The position numbers and the translations under genes were made by a program. Shown here one piece after another: positions 7,667 through 15,753 of a stretch of DNA of 29,140 nt. Numbering within the stretch: the stretch's first letter is position 1; every line of letters starts with the position of its first letter. Source of the stretch: a virus. A model generated the notes under the pieces. That model worked only from the letters and a program-made list of their open reading frames with translations, had not been told where the DNA came from and did no database searches. The stretch covers positions 1 through 29,140 of the IMG/VR virus record IMGVR_UViG_3300042478_000184. One strand, 5' to 3'.

Positions 7667-7765
7667 ATGAAAAAAGCATTATTTCTAGATCTACTGGCCG
7701 TGGCCATTGTCGCTGGCGCGCTGCTAATCGGCGCCCTGGCTTATTTTGACGTTTTAACCAAATAA
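7667..7765 (+). CDS. Tiny single-span membrane protein (32 aa)
   Basis: Begins MKKALFLDLLAVAIVAGALL and ends IGALAYFDVLTK. It is one hydrophobic helix with a positive N-terminus. It is preceded by ACTAAAGGCAAAAC (7650-7663), almost identical to the leader of the 62-aa gene, and its stop overlaps the AAGGGG ribosome site of the next gene. Likely an inner-membrane peptide of unknown function. Confidence 0.6.
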   Translation: MKKALFLDLLAVAIVAGALLIGALAYFDVLTK

Positions 7766-7775
7766 GGGGCCGAGC

Positions 7776-8435
7776 ATGCAAGCACATCTAACCCTTAAAA
7801 GCGCAAACGTCAAAACCGGCCCGATTCCCGTTAGCACTACAGAACGCGACTCTTGCCCCAGTGATTGCAGCATGCGCGGCGAATGTTACGCCGCCAGTGG
7901 TCCGCTGGCCTTGCATTGGGCCGCCGTTAGCGATAAAAAACGCGGTACATCGTGGGCCGAATTTTGCAGCACAATCGACGCGTTACCCGCTGGGCAATTG
8001 TGGCGCCATAACCAAGCCGGTGATTTGCCTCAGCAAAACGGGACAATCGACGCCGTAAAGCTGGGCGAACTAGTGGCCGCGAATGCTGGCAAACGTGGCT
8101 TCACTTATTCGCATCATCGCGACGCGGCCAGCATTGCATGGATTCGCCACGCGAATGCTTGGGGCTTTACCGTCAATTTATCGGCTAATGATCTAATCGA
8201 CGCCGATTATTTGGCCGACCAAAACGCCGGGCCCGTCGTCGTTGTTTTGCCCAGCACACAAAACGAAAACACAAAAACCCCAGCCGGCCGCCCGGTGGTG
8301 GTTTGCCCAGCAACCCAGCGCGACGATGTATCGTGCGCGACGTGTCAATTGTGTCAACGTCAACGGTCCACAATTGTAGGATTCCCAGCCCACGGCGCGC
8401 GCCATCGCGTCATTAACTTGAGGTTAGCAAAATGA
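7776..8435 (+). CDS. Conserved phage protein (219 aa) with two cysteine clusters; possible Fe-S enzyme
   Basis: The largest early gene. The N-terminus carries Cys27, Cys31 and Cys37 in a CPSDCSMRGECYA segment. The C-terminus carries Cys177, Cys187, Cys190 and Cys193. Between them are alternating strand-like pieces (QLWRHNQAGDLP, GFTYSHH, GFTVNLSAND, PVVVVLPST) that suggest a beta/alpha barrel. I recognise the family from many phages as a domain of unknown function (I believe DUF7227, not verified). The C-x3-C-x5-CYA motif loosely recalls the cysteine motif of phage Gp37/Gp68 proteins. A metal or Fe-S site is likely; enzymatic activity is inference. The ribosome site is AAGGGG; the stop overlaps the next start (ATGA). 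Confidence 0.78.
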   Translation: MQAHLTLKSANVKTGPIPVSTTERDSCPSDCSMRGECYAASGPLALHWAAVSDKKRGTSWAEFCSTIDALPAGQLWRHNQAGDLPQQNGTIDAVKLGELVAANAGKRGFTYSHHRDAASIAWIRHANAWGFTVNLSANDLIDADYLADQNAGPVVVVLPSTQNENTKTPAGRPVVVCPATQRDDVSCATCQLCQRQRSTIVGFPAHGARHRVINLRLAK

Positions 8436-8593
8436 GCTATACATTAAAAAGATCACTCAACGGTTTGTCATTCGAAGACATAAAGCGCATATATGACAAT
8501 AACCCAAATTTGACGTTAAAAGAATTGTCAAATTTAACGGGTTTTGCAATCCCTTTTCTTAAGAAAATTCTATTAGAAGAGGGCGCCAAATGA
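8432..8593 (+). CDS. Small helix-turn-helix protein (53 aa)
   Basis: Starts in a 4-base ATGA overlap with the previous gene and ends in a 4-base overlap with the next. The sequence SFEDIKRIYDNNPNLTLKEL followed by SNLTGFAIPFLKKILLEEG has the helix-turn-helix form (TLKEL..LTGF....LKKIL). This suggests a small DNA-binding regulator of the early operon. The family is not identified. Confidence 0.65.
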   Translation: MSYTLKRSLNGLSFEDIKRIYDNNPNLTLKELSNLTGFAIPFLKKILLEEGAK

Positions 8594-8817
8594 TCAAAAG
8601 CATGCGCGCCAAATACCCTGGCCACTGTAGTAAATCAGGCGCCAGGATAAACCCCGGCGATGATATTAAATTCGACACGGTAACGCGCCGGGCATGGTTA
8701 GAAGAACCCGGCGATACCCGCGTTATTTTCTACGGTGAAAACGGGCCCACGGTATTTCACCGAAACCCACGCGGCCGGTGTATCGATGCACCATGTTGCG
8801 GGTGCTGCACTATTTAA
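8590..8817 (+). CDS. Small cysteine-containing protein (75 aa), zinc-ribbon-like
   Basis: The N-terminal MRAKYPGHCSKSGARINPGD and IKFD form a pattern (A.YPG.C..SG..I.PGD.I..D) found in small phage zinc-ribbon-type proteins. The C-terminus ends in CIDAPCCGCCTI, giving up to six cysteines in all. Metal binding is probable; function is unknown. ATGA overlap with the HTH gene indicates coupled translation. Confidence 0.7.
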   Translation: MIKSMRAKYPGHCSKSGARINPGDDIKFDTVTRRAWLEEPGDTRVIFYGENGPTVFHRNPRGRCIDAPCCGCCTI

Positions 8818-8826
8818 GGGGAAATT

Positions 8827-9042
8827 ATGGACCATTACGACAAAACGACAGTGACATTCCACCGTGGGAATGCATTCACGCCAGAGGGAATAGACGCGGC
8901 GCCGTTTGCGACGCTAATTATCAATGACCTAGTGGGCCGGGAATTGATCGATTCAATTTGCGCCCTAATGCGCGGACACGTCAACCAGGCGCATGCGGAT
9001 CATTGCAACATTAAATTAACTGTAGAAGATTGGGATTGTTAA
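8827..9042 (+). CDS. Small early protein (71 aa), unknown
   Basis: Good AAGGGG ribosome site 6 bases upstream, overlapping the previous stop. The protein is mildly acidic (MDHYDKTTVTFHRGNAFTPE ... CNIKLTVEDWDC). No family is recognised. The next gene starts directly after its TAA, so it is part of the same operon. Confidence 0.68.
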   Translation: MDHYDKTTVTFHRGNAFTPEGIDAAPFATLIINDLVGRELIDSICALMRGHVNQAHADHCNIKLTVEDWDC

Positions 9043-9363
9043 ATGTTAAAAATGAGATTAGGACGGACAATTTATATTGTCAACGATGACCACGCCGGCG
9101 CGGTAATGAATGAACATGCTAAATGCACCGGAAAACATAAAATTGTCAAAAGTAAAGGCCCTGAGCGGCGCTATTTTCCGACATATTTTTATTCCACAGC
9201 GGACTATGTGACGCGTTATTACGCGCTCAATAGTGGCCGTGGCCACCAGGGTAAGGGCGCGCCTTATGGTAGTGAAAACACGTTAACCGGCTTTTATGAA
9301 AACCTAAATGAAGCGCCGACCACCTATTACACGGGAGAGGATCTATATGAAAACGAAGGATAA
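9043..9363 (+). CDS. Early protein (106 aa), unknown
   Basis: Starts at the base after the preceding stop. It is rich in Tyr, His and charged residues (GPERRYFPTYFYSTADYVTR, then YYALNSGRGHQGKGAPYGSE). No motif is recognised. The 3' end overlaps the next gene by 17 bases. Confidence 0.65.
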   Translation: MLKMRLGRTIYIVNDDHAGAVMNEHAKCTGKHKIVKSKGPERRYFPTYFYSTADYVTRYYALNSGRGHQGKGAPYGSENTLTGFYENLNEAPTTYYTGEDLYENEG

Positions 9364-9562
9364 TTTACACCCACTTATGCGCGAGATAATCGCGCCCTGG
9401 GCGCCGCTCATGTATGCCGACCATTATTACGTCGATTTGGGTTACCGGCATAAACGCGGCCAAGTGTCAGAACATGAATATAAGATGGCTATCGCGGAGG
9501 GTCCAGAGGCTAGGCGCCTAATAAACCGTGGCGCCATGGAGTCTATCAAATGGTCTTACTAA
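9347..9562 (+). CDS. Small early protein (71 aa), unknown
   Basis: ATG 9347 is chosen because GGAGAGG lies 6 bases upstream. An upstream in-frame ATG (9308) has no ribosome site and lies deeper in the previous gene. Sequence MKTKDNLHPLMREIIAPWAP ... YKMAIAEGPEARRLINRGAM. Unknown function; amphipathic helices; likely cytoplasmic. Confidence 0.65.
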   Translation: MKTKDNLHPLMREIIAPWAPLMYADHYYVDLGYRHKRGQVSEHEYKMAIAEGPEARRLINRGAMESIKWSY

Positions 9563-9609
9563 TTGCCCTTATACTGGGGGCGCTGCTGATCATTCTCCTA
9601 GATCTGTAG
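9550..9609 (+). CDS. Candidate 19-aa hydrophobic peptide
   Basis: MVLLIALILGALLIILLDL is a single uninterrupted hydrophobic helix ending in Asp-Leu. It starts inside the 3' end of the preceding gene in another frame and ends just before the operon terminator. No strong ribosome site is visible, so translation would need coupling. Chance occurrence is possible. Confidence 0.3.
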   Translation: MVLLIALILGALLIILLDL

Positions 9610-9625
9610 CAGTTGCCAAACCTTT

Positions 9626-9653
9626 AAGGCCCCAGCGATGGGGCCTTTTTTTA
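9626..9653 (+). terminator. Intrinsic terminator closing the early operon
   Basis: AAGGCCCC-AGCGAT-GGGGCCTT (8-bp perfect stem, 9626-9647) is followed by a run of seven T's, two of them in the stem. It separates the rightward early operon from the convergent primase gene, whose TAA (9651-9653) lies in the T-run. Confidence 0.88.
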
Positions 9654-11954
9654 TTTCACCAGGCGCACGGCCTGGGGCGCTGGTAGATCCTCGACCATGC
9701 GGCGCAAATCTGACTTGCTCATGTTGACCATGTCAGGCGCGCAAAACAAGTGTTTTTTGCTGGGGCAATCACCCGACGCGACGCGGCCCAGGTCAACCCA
9801 CCCCGCCTCTTTAAGCGCATGCAATAACGCCGGCTGGGGGACCTTCACGCCAGCGGGCGCGGCGCCGGCCACACGGTCACAAAGCGCATGGAAGGGCGAC
9901 GCCACCACGCCTTTAGAAAATTCGCCCAGGCGCCCACGCATCAGTTCCACTAAGTAACTCTCGGCCATGCTCATACCATGCTCGACAAGATTTAACTTAA
10001 ATTCTGTCATGGCCGGCGCGGCGCCAGGGTTGAAGGCCGAAACATCACGGGCATGCAGCCAGGCGCCCACGGCCTCAAAACCTCCAGACCTATACCAAGC
10101 CCACATGCGCGCGGCGGCGTCGGTGCCCATACGCGGCGCATGGGACCACACGCAAAACCACCGGCGATCCTGGGAATCTAAACTAATCGGCACGGGGTCA
10201 TTGGAAAACGCCAACACGAACACGCGGTTAGCCATCTGGTAAGGGTGCAGGCCCTTACGGTTAACTGTCAACATTTCAGGCGGCGCGGCAATGATGGGCT
10301 TTAGCTTATTCGCTAATGCTCTCCTTTCCTTGGCGTCGGGTTCTTTCAACTCATTCAGAATCAAGATCTCGGACTCAAGGGCATAGCCAAATTGGCTGCT
10401 CATAGTGTCATTGTCCAGCAGGCCACGGTTTTTAAGGTGAGGGCCACACACGGCCCAAATAAACGGCGCCCACATCGTATCTTTGCCGGACCCTTGGTCA
10501 CCACCGTGCAAAATCGCGTGATTGATCTTGATCTCAGGGCGCTGAATTTTAAAAGCCATCACGTTGAAAATATGGTCCAACTCGCGCTGATCAGGCACCA
10601 GCGTTTTGCAGTGGTCCAGCCACGGTGTAATGTCGCCGGCGGCCACTGGGGGCCTGGCGTCGCGCCAGCGGTTACCGTACAGATCACCATCGCGCGCCAC
10701 AATCACGGACTCGCCAGCAGCGTAAGTGATGCCCACAAGCGCTTTGGCGCCGTAGTCCTGGCGGTTCTCGTCAAAGCAAATAGAAGCCTCAATTTTAGGG
10801 CGCTTGCCGTGAATTGAATTGCAGGGGATATGACGGAATAACGCGTTGAAGGTGCTGCGGGAGATCTCGCGGCGGTCTTGCATGTCAAAGTAAGACTCAT
10901 CGTCCTGAATGTACGCAAAGCGCTCATACCACTGCGTTTTTTGGACCCGTCCCAACTCTTTGCGCTCAACTTCAGCGATCACGGCAGCGGCGGCGTCAGG
11001 GAATGCTTCAGTTGGTTTAATTTTAGACAGCGCTTGGTCCATGGCCAAGGCGAGCAACTCATCACGCAAACCAGGCGCATGCTTGGGGCCGCCATTGTCA
11101 GATACCCACTCAAGAAATTTATTAGAATCAAAATCAATGCAATGACTATGCAGGCATCGATAGGCGCGATTAGCGGGCATGTAACGGCCCTCTGGATTGC
11201 CGTCGGTATGCTCGGCATGGTTTGGGCAGATCACGCCGGCCCAGCCTTCATTATTGGGCTTAGACAGCAAGGCGCCATGGCCAGACAGCCACGCCATCAC
11301 ATCGTCAGCGCCATCGTCCGACAAACGGATTGGGCGCACGCCGACCGAATCAGCAGGCGCAGGGACAACACCAAACGCGTCGCAGATTTCCTTAAGAGTA
11401 AATTCACGCTTTGGCTCAAAATCCACCAACTTAGCGGCAAAATTATCACGCCCTGGCTTTAAGTTGATCGAGCCAGGCAAACGGAAATTGCGCACGGCGT
11501 TGACGGCGCCCTTGTCAGTAAAGCCAGCTTCAGCGATTGATTTGATAGCGGCAGCAAAATCTGCTTTTGTAGGTTGATCAGAGAAAGCATAACCCCACTG
11601 GAACGAACCTGGCGAGGTTTCAATTTTCCATGTCGGTTCTAGCGGCGGTATGTTGGGCGCCTTCTCAGGGTCCCCCACATCGTCCAGCACCATTACAAGG
11701 ACGTACTCACAGCATGCCACGCTGGCGCTTGGATATCCATCTTTAAAACGGTCAACGATAAAGCTGGCCGTGTTGCCGTAAATTGCCCATTCGGGTTTTG
11801 TTTTGCTTGTGGGCAGCATGGCCGGCCATGTGCATTTGATAGCGCCGTCAGGAAAAAATTGCATTTGGCCATTTTTAAGCTGGGGCTTTTGGCGCACGAT
11901 TAGCGCAGTCTCACCCTCGGGAGCCAAAGAAATTAAAAAATCAAGAAAATTCAT
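9651..11954 (-). CDS. Primase-helicase (767 aa): RepB/PrimPol-like primase fused to SF3-type helicase
   Basis: The N-terminal primase has WAIYGNTASFIVDRF, acidic YVLVMVLDDVG (Asp91, Asp92), SPGSFQWGYAF and FRLPGSINLKPG, a pattern of RepB-type and archaeo-eukaryotic primases in phages. A zinc-binding segment follows (Cys243, His246, Cys267, Cys272). The C-terminal helicase has Walker A GGDQGSGKDT (484-493, Lys491) and an ESEILILNELKE Walker-B-like segment (528-538), resembling the helicase half of NrS-1-type primases (DUF5906). It should unwind DNA and lay primers for the neighbouring polymerase. The start overlaps the polymerase stop by 4 bases (ATGA), so the two are co-translated. Confidence 0.9.
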   Translation of the reverse strand: MNFLDFLISLAPEGETALIVRQKPQLKNGQMQFFPDGAIKCTWPAMLPTSKTKPEWAIYGNTASFIVDRFKDGYPSASVACCEYVLVMVLDDVGDPEKAPNIPPLEPTWKIETSPGSFQWGYAFSDQPTKADFAAAIKSIAEAGFTDKGAVNAVRNFRLPGSINLKPGRDNFAAKLVDFEPKREFTLKEICDAFGVVPAPADSVGVRPIRLSDDGADDVMAWLSGHGALLSKPNNEGWAGVICPNHAEHTDGNPEGRYMPANRAYRCLHSHCIDFDSNKFLEWVSDNGGPKHAPGLRDELLALAMDQALSKIKPTEAFPDAAAAVIAEVERKELGRVQKTQWYERFAYIQDDESYFDMQDRREISRSTFNALFRHIPCNSIHGKRPKIEASICFDENRQDYGAKALVGITYAAGESVIVARDGDLYGNRWRDARPPVAAGDITPWLDHCKTLVPDQRELDHIFNVMAFKIQRPEIKINHAILHGGDQGSGKDTMWAPFIWAVCGPHLKNRGLLDNDTMSSQFGYALESEILILNELKEPDAKERRALANKLKPIIAAPPEMLTVNRKGLHPYQMANRVFVLAFSNDPVPISLDSQDRRWFCVWSHAPRMGTDAAARMWAWYRSGGFEAVGAWLHARDVSAFNPGAAPAMTEFKLNLVEHGMSMAESYLVELMRGRLGEFSKGVVASPFHALCDRVAGAAPAGVKVPQPALLHALKEAGWVDLGRVASGDCPSKKHLFCAPDMVNMSKSDLRRMVEDLPAPQAVRLVK

Positions 11955-13852
11955 TTGCCATACCTTTTCATAGTTTCAACTTCAGCGTTAAGCGGCAGGC
12001 CTGTCGCCCACGCTGGCGCTGTACACATCACACGTTTTAATTCTTCCGCTGCACCCACGCGGTTGGTTTCAAGCACGATCTCGTCATGCACATGAAGCAC
12101 AACGTCATCGAGTTGTCTGAGGGAGTGGCGAAGTAGATCATTGGCGACCGCTTGCGTCACATTTTCACACGCCAAGCCTTTCCATAGGCGGGCGCGTGGC
12201 CATTCTTTTGCATCTTGCGCAGGCTTCCATGCCGCTTTGGCATAGGTCACGCCCTCCGATTCCAATTTGGCATAGGGGTAGCACAAAATGCGGCCTGAGG
12301 GGAGCGCATACCACAGGTGTTGACCATCAAACAAATATGTGATACGGCCTGCTTTAAATTCACGCCCCTTGTTTCTCATCGCACGGGTATATGCGTCCTC
12401 AAGAGCAGACCAGTAAGGCACAGACCAAGGATTAGCGCGGCGCCATCCGTCAACCATTCGCTTTGCCACAGGCTCAGGTAAAGAAATGCCATAAGCACGA
12501 CCCATTGCAGCAAAGGCACCAACACCACCGGCAAAGCCACACGCCAGTTCTTGAACTTTGCCAATCTGTCGTTGATCTTTGGTGACATCGTCGACGCGGA
12601 TGTTGAACGTCGCTGCTGCGTTAACTTTGTATACGTCTTCACCAGTCCTGAAGAGTTCCAGTTTGTCATCGCCACGGCCAGACAGCCACGGGTTAACGCG
12701 GGCTTCGATAGCCGCCCAGTCTGCAACAACCAGATGTTTTCCCTCTGCGGGGATGATGGCGGGTCTGAGCATTCCTTTAAGTACATCGGTAACGCGCTTT
12801 CCATACCGAGGCACGATTGCGTGGCCTCTGACCATGGCTTGCCTGACACTATCTGGCTCTTCAGCGCACTTTCGGGTGAAATTATGTACTTGGGCACCGT
12901 AGGACGACGCGCGGCCTGTTGCTGAACCTCCAGCAAATACGAACGCTCCGCGTACTCGCGCATCCTCCTCATCCGCCAGATCTGCGAGGCGTTTGAATTT
13001 CGCAACAGAGGACGCCCAGAGGTCGTCGGCGCATTGGATAACTTCTTGGACATCGGCGGGGACTTCATCGGGGTTCTCCATTAAAAGTAAATTAGCACGC
13101 ACAGTCTTGTCGATGGAATACTTGCCGTCCTTCTCCATCAACTTCTTAGCCTCATCGCCCACACGCTCAAGCACCCACTCACGCATGCGTGGGGAGCGCA
13201 CAGACGCGATCGCACCGCCTGTGACTTCTTGCACGATCTGCTCGATCTCGACCAACTCGTCAGACGCAAATTTCACAGCCGCATGGCACAGGGGTACATC
13301 GACCAACACGCCTCGGTCGTTGATCTGCTCGTTAACGTGATAGTCGAGTAATTCTTCATCCGACATATCGCGCATGGCCTTGCTGATCGCACGCATGGCA
13401 CGGACGTCTTGTTCACAGTAGGCGATCATCTCGGCCATGAGTTCAGGCGAGTCTTTGAACGGCGGCACGCACATCAGGCGAATGAGTTGCGCGCCTCTGT
13501 GGTCTTTCTTCATGGACGCGCCAGCAAAGCGGCCAACGTCCTCTAGACTGCCAGGCGCGCAGTTGGCGCGGGCTTGTGTGGCCGTGCAGTAAAACTGTTC
13601 CAACTTGAAGTTGATCTGCAACACATACCAAAAGATCAAGCGCTCAAACGCTGCGTTATGTGCCCTGATCTGGCCGGTGTAGTTGCGCACGCGCTCGGGG
13701 AATGGCTGTGCGGGCGTCCACGTTACGACATCCTCATCGTCAAACGCATACGACATACAGAGGACTTCGGTGCTTGCGTCTTGCGCGTAGTTGTATACGC
13801 CCTTGGAGCGTAGGTCGCAGGTACTGCGGGTTTCAAAATCTAACCAAAGCAT
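11951..13852 (-). CDS. DNA polymerase, family A, with 3'-5' exonuclease (633 aa)
   Basis: Replicative phage polymerase. Exonuclease: Exo I LWLDFETRS (Asp5, Glu7), Exo II AHNAAFER (about 64-71), Exo III YCEQD (145-149). Polymerase: motif A VADWAAIEARV (Asp378); O-helix R428-x3-K432-x3-L436-x3-F440; motif C LHVHDEIVLE (Asp590, Glu591). There is no 5' nuclease domain, as usual in phages. Start ATG 13852 follows AAAGGAG by 6 bases; an ATG at 13858 would sit on the ribosome site. The position equivalent to E. coli Phe762 is Leu and that of Tyr766 is Phe. Sits between the putative ssDNA-binding protein and the primase-helicase. Confidence 0.95.
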   Translation of the reverse strand: MLWLDFETRSTCDLRSKGVYNYAQDASTEVLCMSYAFDDEDVVTWTPAQPFPERVRNYTGQIRAHNAAFERLIFWYVLQINFKLEQFYCTATQARANCAPGSLEDVGRFAGASMKKDHRGAQLIRLMCVPPFKDSPELMAEMIAYCEQDVRAMRAISKAMRDMSDEELLDYHVNEQINDRGVLVDVPLCHAAVKFASDELVEIEQIVQEVTGGAIASVRSPRMREWVLERVGDEAKKLMEKDGKYSIDKTVRANLLLMENPDEVPADVQEVIQCADDLWASSVAKFKRLADLADEEDARVRGAFVFAGGSATGRASSYGAQVHNFTRKCAEEPDSVRQAMVRGHAIVPRYGKRVTDVLKGMLRPAIIPAEGKHLVVADWAAIEARVNPWLSGRGDDKLELFRTGEDVYKVNAAATFNIRVDDVTKDQRQIGKVQELACGFAGGVGAFAAMGRAYGISLPEPVAKRMVDGWRRANPWSVPYWSALEDAYTRAMRNKGREFKAGRITYLFDGQHLWYALPSGRILCYPYAKLESEGVTYAKAAWKPAQDAKEWPRARLWKGLACENVTQAVANDLLRHSLRQLDDVVLHVHDEIVLETNRVGAAEELKRVMCTAPAWATGLPLNAEVETMKRYGK

Positions 13853-13868
13853 TGGCATCTCCTTTCCA

Positions 13869-13889
13869 AAGCCCCCTGTCACGGGGCTT
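13869..13889 (-). terminator. Intergenic hairpin between the upstream replication protein gene and polymerase
   Basis: AAGCCCC-N7-GGGGCTT, a 7-bp stem, lies just after the stop of the 213-aa gene and just before the polymerase ribosome site. It has only a short T stretch on the minus strand, so it may be a weak attenuator or an mRNA processing/stabilising stem rather than a full terminator. Confidence 0.45.
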
Positions 13890-13896
13890 CAGAAAT

Positions 13897-14538
13897 TTAG
13901 ACGCTACGGCGGCGGCGAGTAGGCGCTGCCGGCGCTTCTTCAACCTCTTTTTCAGCCGCAGGTGCTTCGCCATCCATGCTCACCCACTCGACAACCTCAA
14001 AGACTGGCGTGTAGATCTTGCCGTAGGACTTGTGGCTGTAGTGATCCTTCTTCAGACGAATCACAGGCACTGGCTTGGTCTGGTCTTTCTCAACTTGCTC
14101 GGCCAGAGCAACAGCCAAGGTTTGAACAGAGCGCTTGCCGCCCACTGATGTGGTTGTAAAGCGCGCTTCCATGCCCTTGTCTTCGCCAGAGATGCACTTG
14201 AGGGACATGCCCACTTGTGTTTCCCAGCCCTTCTTGGCTTGAGGTGGTGCCTCATCCAGTTCAGGCAATGGTTGTGACACGGACACCATCTTCTCACCCA
14301 AGACTTCACCGTCGCCCCAAGCGATAAAGCCATGCACGAATGAGAAGGGATTGACCGCCCACTTGGCGTCGTCTTCTACTTCGGTTTGATCTGCGCCAAA
14401 CACCCAGTGACCTGTCTTGTCCATCTTGAGGATGACAACACCGGCTGGGCCAACGTCGGCTTGAATCGAACGCAAAGCGCTAGACAAAGTTGAAACTGCT
14501 GGCAAGCCAGCTTGAGAAAAGGCTACTAAATTTGACAT
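13897..14538 (-). CDS. Conserved phage protein (213 aa), possible ssDNA-binding protein
   Basis: Begins MSNLVAFSQAGLPAVSTLSS. The core is beta-rich (VGPAGVVILKMDKTGHWVFG, KWAVNPFSFVHGFIAWGDGE) and later has KPVPVIRLKKDHYSHKSYG. The tail is low-complexity Glu/Ala/Pro and ends in a short Arg cluster. I recognise the pattern from other environmental phages between a Cas4-like nuclease and PolA. The place in the operon is the one where an ssDNA-binding protein usually lies, but there is no classical OB-fold signature or acidic C-terminal tip. Good AAAGGA ribosome site. Function inferred by context only. Confidence 0.75.
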   Translation of the reverse strand: MSNLVAFSQAGLPAVSTLSSALRSIQADVGPAGVVILKMDKTGHWVFGADQTEVEDDAKWAVNPFSFVHGFIAWGDGEVLGEKMVSVSQPLPELDEAPPQAKKGWETQVGMSLKCISGEDKGMEARFTTTSVGGKRSVQTLAVALAEQVEKDQTKPVPVIRLKKDHYSHKSYGKIYTPVFEVVEWVSMDGEAPAAEKEVEEAPAAPTRRRRSV

Positions 14539-14547
14539 GATTTTCCT

Positions 14548-15675
14548 TTATTGGAGTTTATTTAAAGCACCGCGAAGCTGGGCACTTAGGAGCATCACTT
14601 CGGGGCGTGGATCATCCACGCTTGCCAAAGTGTTACCTGAAGAGATGGCGACGACGAGGTCTTCGGGTAGGCCGATCTTGCGTTTCTTCAACGCCTTCTC
14701 GGCCTTCGCCGGGGAGACTACGGACGTCTCCATCACTTCAGATTCTGTGAGGCCGTATGCGAAGAGGGCGACCTTGGCCTTCTCCTCATCCGTCCATGAA
14801 CGAATGGCACGCTTGGCCACCAATTTGTATTCGGGCAACTTAGCGCCAGACTCAAGCATTTGCAGTGCAAGAGCGCGCAAGTCACGGATCCAATCCTCAA
14901 GCATGTCTGCGTTCTTGAGGTATGTGCTGATCTGCGCGGCGGGCAACGCTTCAATTTGCACCTTGAGAGCGCGGTCAACTGCGCCAGTCATCTTGGGGCA
15001 GATGGGCTTGCCTGCGCACCAACGGCAGTGGTCACCCACGGCTAAATGCGCGTCAGGATACTGCGAACGTGTAACTGCAACGACCAACTCATTCTCAAAC
15101 TTGGCGATGCGATCTGGCGTTGTCACCCAGCGACGCACTTCAGGCGGCTGAACAATGACCATCTCAATCTCTGTTGCGCCATCAAACGCCCACTGTGCTT
15201 CTTTGGTACGCATGGCAGCGGCGGCGTAGAACATCAGTTGCGGGTTTTCTTCAGCCTCAACCATGACACCATCACCAAATTTCCAATCCAACACAATGGC
15301 ACGATTACCAATCCGGCCAATAAGATCAGTGGAACCAAAGACACCAGGAAGCAGATCCCCAAACCCAACGCGAGTCTCGACTTCATATTCCATTGTCTGA
15401 TCGGGGTCAATCGCATCGAGTGCCTCCAGTGCTGGTTTGACTTTTTCGTCAATGAGTTCTTGCGTAAGCAGTTGGTCTTTGTAGCGTGCGCCAAGGTAAG
15501 ACTCAGGCACATCGCCAGACGTCAGGATCTGTTCCATGGTGTTGTGAAGTAGCGTGCCACGGTCGGCGTGTTCGCTTGAGGGCTTGGGCGGCATCTGCTG
15601 CACCAACGCCACACTGCCTGGGCAGTTGATGACGCGTTTGGCTGTTGAGCCGCCTACGATATTTGAGTGTTGCAC
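14548..15675 (-). CDS. Cas4-like PD-(D/E)XK nuclease, DUF2800 type (375 aa)
   Basis: N-terminal GGSTAKRVINCPGSVALVQQ (Cys18) and RGTLLHNTME (His44); catalytic GSTDLIG (Asp117) and AIVLDWKFGDG (Asp130, Lys132); C-terminal DHCRWCAGKPIC (Cys217, Cys220, Cys226). The four cysteines match the Fe-S cluster of Cas4/AddB-type nucleases. In phages, members of this family are encoded with PolA, primase, VRR-NUC and SNF2 genes and probably process DNA ends in replication or recombination. The start is GTG 15675 behind AAAGGAC. It is the first gene of the leftward replication operon. Confidence 0.88.
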   Translation of the reverse strand: MQHSNIVGGSTAKRVINCPGSVALVQQMPPKPSSEHADRGTLLHNTMEQILTSGDVPESYLGARYKDQLLTQELIDEKVKPALEALDAIDPDQTMEYEVETRVGFGDLLPGVFGSTDLIGRIGNRAIVLDWKFGDGVMVEAEENPQLMFYAAAAMRTKEAQWAFDGATEIEMVIVQPPEVRRWVTTPDRIAKFENELVVAVTRSQYPDAHLAVGDHCRWCAGKPICPKMTGAVDRALKVQIEALPAAQISTYLKNADMLEDWIRDLRALALQMLESGAKLPEYKLVAKRAIRSWTDEEKAKVALFAYGLTESEVMETSVVSPAKAEKALKKRKIGLPEDLVVAISSGNTLASVDDPRPEVMLLSAQLRGALNKLQ

Positions 15676-15704
15676 TTTACTGTCCTTTCGTTTATTGAAT
15701 CTTT

Positions 15705-15733
15705 AATGTAGCACAAAAATAATTGTTGTGCAA
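15705..15733 (-). promoter_or_regulatory. Leftward promoter of the replication operon, TTGCAC-17 bp-TGCTACATT (extended -10)
   Basis: On the minus strand, TTGCAC (15733-15728) and TACATT (15710-15705) are 17 bp apart, and TGC precedes the -10 as in extended -10 promoters. The predicted start near 15698 gives a leader of about 23 bases to the GTG at 15675. Confidence 0.5.
15711..15731. promoter_or_regulatory. Candidate operator, GCACAA-N9-TTGTGC inverted repeat
   Basis: A perfect 6-bp inverted repeat with a 9-base spacer. It lies between the leftward -10 and the rightward -10 and overlaps both -35 regions, so one bound dimer could control both replication operons at once. Confidence 0.5.
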
Positions 15734-15753
15734 ATGTTTTTTACATGTATACT
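15726..15753 (+). promoter_or_regulatory. Rightward promoter of the nuclease/helicase operon, TTGTGC-16 bp-TATACT
   Basis: The -10 TATACT (15748-15753) is good; the -35 is weak (three of six). The predicted transcript start, about 15760, coincides with the ATG of the VRR-NUC gene at 15761, and no ribosome site is visible before it. The transcript may therefore be leaderless. Confidence 0.45.

Noticed and set aside
13897-14538. Calling the 213-aa protein DUF2815 or a proven SSB
   Set aside because: The operon position fits, but its sequence does not resemble the DUF2815 proteins I know, and no OB-fold or acidic C-terminal tip is visible.
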